Source of the DNA: CAVRQM01 sp963756975
GTDB lineage: Bacteria > Pseudomonadota > Alphaproteobacteria > Acetobacterales > Acetobacteraceae
Reading direction: 5' to 3'
Length of the DNA stretch: 64,000 nt
Assembly (NCBI GenBank): GCA_963756975.1
Contig: CAVWPS010000002.1
Span: 1,302,001-1,366,000, forward strand
Shown piece after piece: positions 8,862 through 17,039 of this stretch. The notes below the pieces were generated by a model. That model was not told the DNA's origin. It saw nothing but the letters and a program-made list of their open reading frames with translations, and did not search any database. Position 1 is the first letter of the stretch. Each line of letters opens with the position of its first letter. Both the position numbers and the translations under genes were made by a program.

Positions 8862-9467
8862 CTAAGACCGGCCGAAAATCGTGACGACCCGGAACCGGTG
8901 ATTGGTGCTTTTGACCATCCCGATCACCGCCTCGATCGTGAACGTGTCCTTCCGGTACATCGGCAAAACCTGATCGAGCCACACGACATGCGTGCCGCGT
9001 CCGACGCGGCTTAAGGCGCGCATCACGGCGTTCCGTTTCACCATCGTCGTCCGGTAACGCTCCGCGTCCTCCACGCTATACGGAGGGTCGGCGAGAATAA
9101 GGTCGTAGTTCTCCAGCGGCACGTTCAGCAGACTTTGCGCGTCGTCCACGAATGTCGGCTGCAGGGTGTCGTTGATGTCCACCGTGTCGCCCGGGAACGC
9201 CGATAGATCGACCTTTCCGCTGAACAGGTGCAACACGCGCCGCTTTTCCGGGAACAGCGACTTGATCCGGCGCAGGTAGCCGGCCGGATAGCCGCCGTAA
9301 TAGCTTGTCCGCACCCTGTAATCGTTCCCCATGATCCAGGTTCCGACCACCCGCCCGTCCTCGGCCACGAACAGGCTGCGCGGAAACCGGGTGTCCCGCA
9401 CGTAGTTGTCGATCCGGTCCTGCCATGAGGGGGCGGCGGGCAGGACCACGCGGGACATCTCGTTCAT
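8862..9467 (-). CDS. Small DPPY-motif methyltransferase-like protein
   Basis: A 201-residue protein carrying DPPYS, the catalytic motif of amino-methyltransferases acting on adenine or cytosine. It is preceded by a possible cofactor-binding region around VLHLFSGKVDLSAFPGD and the acidic DINDTLQPTF. The order (cofactor motif before DPPY) fits gamma-type DNA methylases, but the protein is short and has no obvious target-recognition domain. The ATG at 9467 is used; a second ATG three codons later is equally possible. No restriction endonuclease is adjacent. It lies between mltA and three exported paralogs, all ordinary chromosomal genes. It could methylate DNA, RNA or protein, and I cannot decide which. 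Confidence 0.6.
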   Translation of the reverse strand: MNEMSRVVLPAAPSWQDRIDNYVRDTRFPRSLFVAEDGRVVGTWIMGNDYRVRTSYYGGYPAGYLRRIKSLFPEKRRVLHLFSGKVDLSAFPGDTVDINDTLQPTFVDDAQSLLNVPLENYDLILADPPYSVEDAERYRTTMVKRNAVMRALSRVGRGTHVVWLDQVLPMYRKDTFTIEAVIGMVKSTNHRFRVVTIFGRS

Positions 9468-9513
9468 GCGGTCAGCATGGGCCGGCGTTCCGCGCCGGTA
9501 CCAGCGAAAACCG

Positions 9514-11088
9514 TCAGGGTGCGACGGGGATGATCGCGCTGAAATCCTGCCCGTTCACGAGCAGCTTGCCGCCCCGGAAATCGACGCGCCAAGTCGTCCG
9601 GTCGCCCTCCGCTTTGCCGAGTCCTTTCAGGAACACCAGCGCCTGAAACGCCTCGCGCCGCGCGGGGGTAAGCGAAAGCCGCTGGATCAGCGCGTCGAGC
9701 CGGGTCGCCGTCACGTCCGCCGTGCCGGTCGCATCGTGAAGGCGCAGGCTGCTGGTCGCGATCGCGCCGGTGGCGTGCAGGTGGGTCGGGCCGAGGTCGA
9801 CATCGGAGCCGTCCAGCGAAAGCCGGACCGGGCCGTGCGACAGCAGGGCGACCACGGCGTCGGACAGGTTGTCGGCGCCGAAACTCGGGTTGTCGATCAG
9901 CCGGTCCACGATCGCCGACACATCGTCGACGGAGACGCCGCTGACATGGGGCGACAGCACGATGCGGCGCGGGATCAGGCCGGCGAGTTCGCGCTCGTCG
10001 GGGATGGACAGCCCCTCCACCGTGACGCCGAGCGCGATGTCGAGCTTGCCGGCGGGGGCCGCGCCGACGAGCGACAGGCGAACCCGGTCGACATGCACGG
10101 ACGGATCGTCGCCCGCGATGACGTTGAGCTGGTCGGCCTCGGCGGACATGTTCGAGGAGGTGAACGTCGCGCGCGCGAGCGGCATGAGTTGCCTCATCAC
10201 GGCCCGGACTGCCGCCGGCGGCGCGCCGGGCGCGGACTCGGCCTCGACCGGTGCTGGCGGCGCGGGCGCGGCATCGGGTGCCGCCGCCGCCGGTGCGTCG
10301 GGGGCGACCGGCACGGGCGTCGGCACGGGCACGGGTACCGGCATCGGCACCGGCTCGTTCATGGCGCGCGCCAGCGCGTCGGTGCCGGCCCGAAGCGCAA
10401 GAACGGCGGCATGGTCCACACCGCCGAGTTGCCAGTCGACGCGAAAGCCGCCCGCCAGAACATGAACCGGCTCACGGGTCGGCGCCGTGATCCGGATGTT
10501 CGCCAGCTCCGCGTGGCCACGCTCGTCACTGCGACCGGCGACGGATGGGGCGACATCCCCGTCGACCTTGCCCGCCCCGCTCTCGATCGTCAGCGCCTGT
10601 GCGGCGGCGTACGCGTGCATGTCGAACACGACCGCGCTCATCCCGGCGAACCCGAGCCGGCTCGAGCCCGCGGTCGAATAGCTCGGGTCGGCGGTCGCCG
10701 CGAACGTCGCGTCCGTCAGGCGCAGCCGTATGCCCGGGTCCCGGTCGCTCCCATCCGGGCCGACGCGGAATCTTGGCGGCAACGTCAGTTGGTCGAACGC
10801 CCAGCGCCCGCCGTCGAGCGGCTTGGCCCGCAGCGCGTAATCGGCACCCCAGATCTGTGCCGCCGCACGGCCGCCATCCAGCGGCAGCCGCAGCACGTAG
10901 CCGTCGCCGAGCACCGTGACACGGCCGCCGTCCGGGGCGAGCAGAGCGGGGTCGGGCAGGCCGAGCGCCTGTTGCAGGCTCTCGGTCTGCGCCGGGGTCA
11001 GCGGAGCGGCGTCCTGCGCTCTCGCGCAATTCGCCGTGGAGGCCAGCAGGAGGGCGCCGAGCGCCACGGGTCGCGAAGAACCGAACAT
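9514..11088 (-). CDS. Exported protein of unknown function, paralog 1 of 3
   Basis: A 524-residue protein beginning with a signal peptide (hydrophobic stretch LGALLLASTANCARAQ). After an N-terminal domain of about 270 residues comes a Pro/Val-rich linker (repeats of PVP, residues near 245-300), then a C-terminal domain. That domain contains LIPRRIVLSPHVSGVSVDD and ends in FLKGLGKAEGDRTTWRVDF and GGKLLVNGQD. The same motifs occur in the next two genes upstream. ATG 11088 is chosen over the GTG two codons earlier because GGGAGG is then well spaced. It is third in a same-strand operon and starts 31 bases after the previous stop. The layout loosely recalls DUF2125/DUF945 proteins of the periplasm; I did not recognise the family with confidence. 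Confidence 0.7.
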   Translation of the reverse strand: MFGSSRPVALGALLLASTANCARAQDAAPLTPAQTESLQQALGLPDPALLAPDGGRVTVLGDGYVLRLPLDGGRAAAQIWGADYALRAKPLDGGRWAFDQLTLPPRFRVGPDGSDRDPGIRLRLTDATFAATADPSYSTAGSSRLGFAGMSAVVFDMHAYAAAQALTIESGAGKVDGDVAPSVAGRSDERGHAELANIRITAPTREPVHVLAGGFRVDWQLGGVDHAAVLALRAGTDALARAMNEPVPMPVPVPVPTPVPVAPDAPAAAAPDAAPAPPAPVEAESAPGAPPAAVRAVMRQLMPLARATFTSSNMSAEADQLNVIAGDDPSVHVDRVRLSLVGAAPAGKLDIALGVTVEGLSIPDERELAGLIPRRIVLSPHVSGVSVDDVSAIVDRLIDNPSFGADNLSDAVVALLSHGPVRLSLDGSDVDLGPTHLHATGAIATSSLRLHDATGTADVTATRLDALIQRLSLTPARREAFQALVFLKGLGKAEGDRTTWRVDFRGGKLLVNGQDFSAIIPVAP

Positions 11089-11119
11089 CGCCACGCCCTC
11101 CCCTGAAAGACGTCCCGGT

Positions 11120-12649
11120 CTAGTGCGGGATCATCTGGCTCATATCGGTGCCGTTGACCAACAGTTTACCATCCTTGAACACGACGTGCCACGTCACCGT
11201 GTTGCCGTCCTGCTTGCCGATGCCCTTGATGAACACGACGACGGCCACGCCCTGCTTCAGCTGCGGGTCTGCCGACAGCACCTTCATCAAGTCATCGAGG
11301 CCGGTCGCCTTGATGTCGGCGGTGATCGCGTTCGCGGCCGGCGACGGGCTGGTCACATCCAGCACGGCGGTCGATTCGATCGTGGCCGGACCCATGTCGA
11401 AGGCGAGCTGGTCGATCGAGATGTGGATCGGGCCCTTGGCCACCATCTGCCCGAACGCCGTCTCCATCACCGACGAATCCGCGTTCGGGTTGTCGACATA
11501 CTGCTCGATCACCGCGGTCACGTCGTCGAGCGGCAGGCCGGCGACATGCGGCGTGAACACGACATGATGCGGGATCAGCGAACCCGCCGCCCCCATGCCC
11601 GGCGCGTCCACGCTCAGGCCGTCGACCGTGATCTCCTCACGCGCGTCGAGCTTGCCGTCCGGCGCCGCGCCGATCGTGGCGAGCCGGACCTTGTCCATCT
11701 TGACGGTCGTGTTGTCGGTGCCGGAGACCGAGATGTCGTCGGCCTCCTCGGTGAAGTTGACCGTGTGCAGCATGTCGCGCGCCGACGCGATGATGTCCTT
11801 GATCGTCGCCTTCTGCTCATCCGTCAGCGCGGGCTTCGGCGGCGTCGTGCCGTCGGCCGGTGCCGGCACAGGAGCCGCGGTCGTGGCCTTGCTCTCCTGC
11901 GAGAACTTGTTGGTCGCGGCCGTGAAGGCCCGGGTCTGTTCGGGCGATACGCCGCCGATCATGAGATCGCCGAGCACCTTGCCCATCGTGAAATGAACCG
12001 GCGACGCGCCGGCCGTGGTGATCGTGAGGTTCGAGAACGCGACCTTCGACGCCTCGTCGACACGGCCGTCGACCGCCGCCGTGGTGGTCCCGTGCGCCTC
12101 GCCGGCGCCGCCGGCGATGGTCAGGTCGGTATCCGTGTCGGACGCCGTCTTGGCCTTCTGCGTCACGTGCGCGTTCATCGACTCGAGCGTCAGGTCGCTG
12201 GTCCCCGGCGTCGCGTTCGTGTTGTCCACCGTCGCCGAATAGGTCAGGCCGGTGGTCGCCAGCGTCACGTCGACCGGACTCGCCGCGCCCTTGTCGCCGA
12301 TGACGAGGTGGCCCGGCAACGTGATCGTGTCGAACGTCCAACGGTTCTCGTCGAGCGGCTTGGCATGCATCGTGACGTCGTCGCCGGTGAGCATCCCGCC
12401 GTCGCGGCCCTGCGAGAGCGGCATCTTGACGAGGTAATGATCCCCCTCCGGCGTGATCCGGTCGGTGCCGGGGCCGAACACGGACGCCATCTGGTCCGCC
12501 TCATAGATGCCGAGCGCGTGGGCGAGGCTCTGCGTCTGCTCGGGCGTGATCGCCTGCGCGTCCTGCGCGTGCGCGACCGACCCGAAAACAGGCACGAGGG
12601 TAGTGGTGGCGAGCAGCAGGAGGGCGGAGAGGTGACCCGGACGATACAT
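11120..12649 (-). CDS. Exported protein of unknown function, paralog 2 of 3
   Basis: A 509-residue protein with a clear signal peptide (hydrophobic core SALLLLATTTLVPVFGS, cleavage after AHA). It shares domain order and motifs with its two neighbours: an N-terminal part containing MHAKPLDENRWTFDTITLP, a Thr/Pro-rich linker near residue 265, then LIPHHVVFTPHVAGLPLDD, and a C-terminus with VVFIKGIGKQDGNTVTWHVV and DGKLLVNGTD. It is the least Arg-rich of the three. ATG 12649 has AGGGA upstream, and the frame is open beyond but without a signal sequence. It is the middle gene of the operon, 104 bases after paralog 3. Function unknown; an extracytoplasmic location is well supported. Confidence 0.7.
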   Translation of the reverse strand: MYRPGHLSALLLLATTTLVPVFGSVAHAQDAQAITPEQTQSLAHALGIYEADQMASVFGPGTDRITPEGDHYLVKMPLSQGRDGGMLTGDDVTMHAKPLDENRWTFDTITLPGHLVIGDKGAASPVDVTLATTGLTYSATVDNTNATPGTSDLTLESMNAHVTQKAKTASDTDTDLTIAGGAGEAHGTTTAAVDGRVDEASKVAFSNLTITTAGASPVHFTMGKVLGDLMIGGVSPEQTRAFTAATNKFSQESKATTAAPVPAPADGTTPPKPALTDEQKATIKDIIASARDMLHTVNFTEEADDISVSGTDNTTVKMDKVRLATIGAAPDGKLDAREEITVDGLSVDAPGMGAAGSLIPHHVVFTPHVAGLPLDDVTAVIEQYVDNPNADSSVMETAFGQMVAKGPIHISIDQLAFDMGPATIESTAVLDVTSPSPAANAITADIKATGLDDLMKVLSADPQLKQGVAVVVFIKGIGKQDGNTVTWHVVFKDGKLLVNGTDMSQMIPH

Positions 12650-12753
12650 TTGGCGTTCCCTTTGGACTGGTGGCGTAAGAGTTAACCGAGGCGGAGCACA
12701 GTGTCTTGCCGTTAGACTATGAAGTCCGCGTGACCGAAATGGCGGCATAAAGC

Positions 12754-14334
12754 TCAGCGGGCCGACGTAAACATCGCGGTCACGTCCTGTCCGTTGACCG
12801 TCAGCTTGCCGCCCGAAAAATCCATATGCCAGGTCATTACGGTGCCGTCCTGCCGGCCGAGGCCCTTCAGCAGGGCAAGGGGGGCGATCGTGTCCTTCGT
12901 CTCCGCGTGCGCCGCCAGTTCCGCCGTGATCGCATCGATGCCGGTGACGCTCAGATCGGCCGTGGCGGATACGGCGGCCGGATCGTCGCTGGCGAACCGG
13001 AGCGTGCCGGAGCCGGCCAGCGACGCATCGGCGAACTCGACCACGACCTTGTCCAGACCGAGCGACAGCGTTCCGTCCGCCGCCAGCTTGTGCACCAGCG
13101 CGCGGCCCGCTTCCTCGCCCGCCGCCTCGCCGCCCGGGATCGTGTCGAGCACGGTCCCGAGCGTCGTCAGCAGGTCGTCGACATTAATCCCGCCGAGACG
13201 CGGCCGGATCAGGATCTTGTGCGGCATCAGCCGGGCGTAGGCGGCCGGCAACCCCGGCACGCGCGGCCCGTCGAGCTCGAACCCGGTCAGGATGTCGAGC
13301 CGGCCGTCGACAGACGCGCCGGCACCGGTCAGCACCAGGCGGTCGAGATGATACGGCGTCGTGCCGTCGCCGAGATCGACGTCGATGTCGTCCGCCTCGG
13401 TCCGGCTGTCGACCGAATGTATCGCTGTGCGAAGTGTCGCCAGCATTGCCCTGATCGGTGGCAGAGCGGCGGGCGGCAGGGTGGCGGGCGGCAGGGTGGC
13501 GGGTGGCGCGTCCCCCGTCTTGCCCAGGGTTTTTGTGGTGGCCGTGTCCGAATCGGTGCCCGGGGCCTGCTTCAGGGCGAGAACGAAATCGTAGTAAGCC
13601 GCCGTTATCGCCCTGATCCCCTCGGGCGAGAGATCGGTCGTGTCGTGATCGTCGATGAAGCCGACCGTCACGCGCGCGGACGGCGCGAGCACCGGCATCG
13701 TCACGACGAGGTGCTCGACGCTGTTGCCGCCGGTCTCGCGGACGAACCCGGCCACCTCGGACGTGACCCGATCGGTCGCCGTCACGACGCCGGTCTCGAT
13801 GTCGAACTCGATCGGCATGGCGGGCACGGGCTTCGCCCCGCTCACGGCCGGCTTCGGCGGCGCGGTGTCCAGGATCGCGACATGCGCGTGCGCGGACGGC
13901 AGCGTCGCGACCTCGACGGTCTCGGTCGCGTGGCTCGGGTCCAGCGTCGCGTGATAGGCGAGCCCGCCGGTCCGCAGCGTCGCCTTCACCGACACCTCGG
14001 TCGAAGCGTCGCCGAACGCGAACGTCGATGGGATGGTCGCCCCGTCGAACCACCAGCGGCCGTCGCCGATGGGCCGGCCACGCACCGTCACATCGTCCGC
14101 GACGAACAGCGGTATCGACTTGCCGAAATCGATAGGCCTGTGGACGACGATATGGTCGCCCTCGGTCACCGCGAACGGGGGCCGCTGACCGAGCATCGCA
14201 CCGAGCGGGTTGAGCTGATCGAGGCCGAGTGCGCGCAACGCGGACGCCGCCACATCCGGCGGCGCGGGCGTTTGGGCGTCCGCCACGGGTGCGAGAAACA
14301 GGCCCGCGCCGGCTAGAAGCATGATCGGTCGCAT
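12754..14334 (-). CDS. Exported protein of unknown function, paralog 3 of 3
   Basis: A 526-residue protein and the first gene of the three-paralog operon. The signal peptide is RPIMLLAGAGLFLAPVADAQ. The N-terminal domain shows the shared pattern VRGRPIGDGRWWFDGATIPS. A Pro-rich linker contains ATLPPATLPPAALPP, encoded by 15-base repeats. The C-terminal domain has LMPHKILIRPRLGGINVDDL and ends in LLKGLGRQDGTVMTWHMDF and GGKLTVNGQD. Divergence from its neighbours is large outside these motifs, so the duplication is old. It is divergent from mutS, with about 75 bases between the starts. Function unknown. Confidence 0.7.
   Translation of the reverse strand: MRPIMLLAGAGLFLAPVADAQTPAPPDVAASALRALGLDQLNPLGAMLGQRPPFAVTEGDHIVVHRPIDFGKSIPLFVADDVTVRGRPIGDGRWWFDGATIPSTFAFGDASTEVSVKATLRTGGLAYHATLDPSHATETVEVATLPSAHAHVAILDTAPPKPAVSGAKPVPAMPIEFDIETGVVTATDRVTSEVAGFVRETGGNSVEHLVVTMPVLAPSARVTVGFIDDHDTTDLSPEGIRAITAAYYDFVLALKQAPGTDSDTATTKTLGKTGDAPPATLPPATLPPAALPPIRAMLATLRTAIHSVDSRTEADDIDVDLGDGTTPYHLDRLVLTGAGASVDGRLDILTGFELDGPRVPGLPAAYARLMPHKILIRPRLGGINVDDLLTTLGTVLDTIPGGEAAGEEAGRALVHKLAADGTLSLGLDKVVVEFADASLAGSGTLRFASDDPAAVSATADLSVTGIDAITAELAAHAETKDTIAPLALLKGLGRQDGTVMTWHMDFSGGKLTVNGQDVTAMFTSAR
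13468..13497. repeat. Tandem 15-base repeat inside paralog 3
   Basis: Two perfect copies of ggcgggcggcagggt, followed by a degenerate third copy. On the coding strand it encodes repeated Thr-Leu-Pro-Pro-Ala units in the Pro-rich linker, so copy-number change would stay in frame. Confidence 0.85.
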
Positions 14335-14408
14335 GGCGGTTCCCCGGCGGCTTGTCCCACCCTACACCGGTGCGATGACGCAGCGACAGTCGCCGTGAGC
14401 CGCCCCGC

Positions 14409-17010
14409 TTGACCACTCCTCCCATATCCAGCCCGCGAAATGCAGACGGGGCCAGCCCCGCCATGGCGCAATGGTTCGCCTGCAAGGCCGAGCAACCGGA
14501 CGCGCTGCTGTTTTTCCGGATGGGCGATTTCTACGAACTGTTTTTCGAGGACGCTCAGGCGGCGGCCCCGGCGCTCGGCCTAGCCCTGACCAAGCGCGGC
14601 ACCCATGAGGGCGCGCCGATCCCGCTATGCGGCGTGCCCGCCCATGCCGCCGATGGCTACTTGTTCGGCTGATCCGGCGCGGCTTCAGGGTCGCGGTCGC
14701 CGAGCAGACCGAGCTGTCCCGCGACCGGGTGGGCAAGGCGCCGATCCCGCGCGCGATCGTCCGGCTGGTCACCCCCGGCACCCTGACCGAGGACGCGCTG
14801 CTGGAGGCCGGCAGCGCCAACCGGCTGGTCGCGATCGTGCAGCTCGGCGACGGTCTCGGGGCCGCGAGCCTCGATCTGTCGACCGGCCTGTTCGAGACCG
14901 AGGCGATCGAGGCCGGCGGCCTGCACGGCTGGCTCGGGCGCGTCGATCCGGCCGAGATCCTGTCGCCGCGCGGGATCGACCTCGGCCCGTGGACCACCCG
15001 GCGGGCACCCGACATGGCGGCCGCACCTCCGATCGCGGCGCGCGCGCGCGTGGCCGAGGCGTTCGGGGTCGCGTCGCTCGAAGCGCTCGGGCCGTTTTCG
15101 GACGCCGAGGCGATGGCCGCCTGCCTGGCGCTGGATTACGCGCGCGCCGCCGGTGCGGGGAAGCTGCCGGTGCTGCAGCCGCCGGTGCCGGCCGGCGTGT
15201 CGGGGCGGCTCGAGATGGATGCGGCGACCCGTGCCAGCCTGGAGATTTCCCGCGCCCGGGACGGCGGCACCGACCACACGCTACTCGCCGCCGTGCGCCG
15301 CACCCTGACCGCGTCCGGCGCGCGCTTGCTGGCCGAGCGGCTCGCGTCGCCGTCCACCGACCTCGGCCTGCTGCGCGACCGGCAATCCGCGTGGCTGGCA
15401 CTGGTCGCCGATCCCGACGCGTTGCGACAGCTGCGCGACGTGCTTCGCGGGGTCGGCGACATGCCGCGGGCACTGGCCCGCCTGTCGCTCGGGCGCGGCG
15501 GGCCGCGCGACCTGCTCGCGGTCGCGCACGGCCTTGCCGCCGGCCTTCTGGCGCACGCGGCATTGCCGGACCCATTGCCGCCGGCGCTGCTTCCTGTGGC
15601 CGCCCATCTGCGCGCCGCACCCGGTCTCGGTGAAAGGCTGCTGGCCGCCCTGGCCGATCCGGCGCCGCTGCGGCCCGAGGAGGGGTGCATCGCCGCCGGC
15701 CACGACGCGACGCTCGATACGGACCGGCTGCTGGCCGCCGACAGCCGCGCCGCCATCGCCGCGTTGCAGGCCGAGTTCGCCCGCCGCTACGGGGTCGCGT
15801 CGCTGAAGATAAAAATGCACGCGCAGCTCGGCTACTTGATCGAGGTGCCGGCGGCCGCCGTCGACACGCTGCGCGCCTTCCCCGAGCTGGTGCTGCGGCA
15901 GGGCATGGCGAGCGGCGCGCGGTTCGGCTGCACGGAACTCGCCGAGCTCGATCGCCGCATCGCCGAAGCCGCCGACCGGGCGTCCGCGCGGGAGAAGGTG
16001 CTGTTCGCCGCGCTGTGCGCAGAAGCGGTCGCAGCCGCGCCGGCGCTGGCCGCAGTGCCGCCGCGCTGGCCGAACTCGACGTCGCGCAATCGGCCGCGAC
16101 GCTCGCCGGTTCCGGCGCGTGGTGCCGGCCGGAGCTGGCGGCCGACGCGACGTTCCGGGTCGAGCGCGGGCGGCATCCGGTGGTCGAGGCGGCGTTGCTC
16201 GCGGGCGGCGGCAAGACTCGGTTCGTGCCCAACGACACGGACTTGTCGCCGGGCAAGCAGGCGATGCTGCTGACCGGGCCGAACATGGCCGGCAAATCCA
16301 CGTTTTTACGCCAGAACGCGCTCATCGTCGTGCTGGCGCAGGCCGGGCTGCCGGTGCCGGCGGCAAGTGCCCAGATCGGGCTGGTCGATCGCCTGTTCTG
16401 CCGCATCGGCGCCGGCGACGATCTTGCGCGCGGGCAGAGCACGTTCATGGCCGAGATGGTCGAGGCGGCGGCGATCCTGCACCGCGCCGGGCCGCGCAGC
16501 CTGATCGTGGTCGACGAGATCGGCCGCGGCACCAGCACGCTCGACGGTCTGGCGATCGCGTGGGCGGTGCTGGAGGCGTTGCACGCGCTGCGGGCCCGAA
16601 CGATCTTCGCCACGCATTTCCACGAACTCTCGCAACTCGGCGGCGAACTGGCCCACCTGTGCGCGCACACGATGCGGGTAAAGGATTTCAGGGGCGACGT
16701 GGTGTTCCTGCACGAGGTCGCGGCCGGCAGCGCGGGCCGGTCCTGGGGCGTGCACGTCGCCAAGCTCGCCGGCATTCCGGCCCCGGTGGTGCGTCGCGCG
16801 GGGGCCATCCTGGCCGCGCTCGAAACCCGCGCCGGCCGGCTGACCGACGCGGCCGCCCTGCCGCTGTTCGCGCTGGCTCCAGAAGCGACGGAAGCCGAGC
16901 TGCCGCCGCCCGAGGACCCGTTGCGGGACGCGCTCAGGCAAGTCGACCCTGACACATTGTCGCCCCGCGACGCGCTGGACCTTATTTATCGACTTCGCGC
17001 TGTTGTTTAG
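14409..17010 (+). pseudogene. mutS: DNA mismatch repair protein MutS, interrupted by two frameshifts
   Basis: MutS recognises mismatches and small loops and starts methyl-independent or -directed repair. All parts are present but in three frames. The first covers the N-terminal mismatch-binding domain with FFRMGDFYELFFEDA and LCGVPAHAADGYL (14409 to about 14663). The second covers the connector, lever and clamp domains from RLIRRGF to about 16055. The third covers the ATPase domain with Walker A GPNMAGKSTFLRQNA, Walker B VVDEIGRGTSTLDG and ATHFHEL, ending at 17010. At each junction one missing base would restore a full-length protein of about 866 residues. The start is probably TTG 14409; ATG 14463 is an alternative. 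As written the gene is inactive, but sequencing error is equally possible. glnD follows after 29 bases. Confidence 0.85.
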
Positions 17011-17039
17011 ACAGATGATGCGCCGCTAATATCAAATGA

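Noticed and set aside
8862..9467. Restriction-modification or phage-defence system
   Set aside because: Only one methylase-like gene is present, with no nuclease or specificity subunit nearby.
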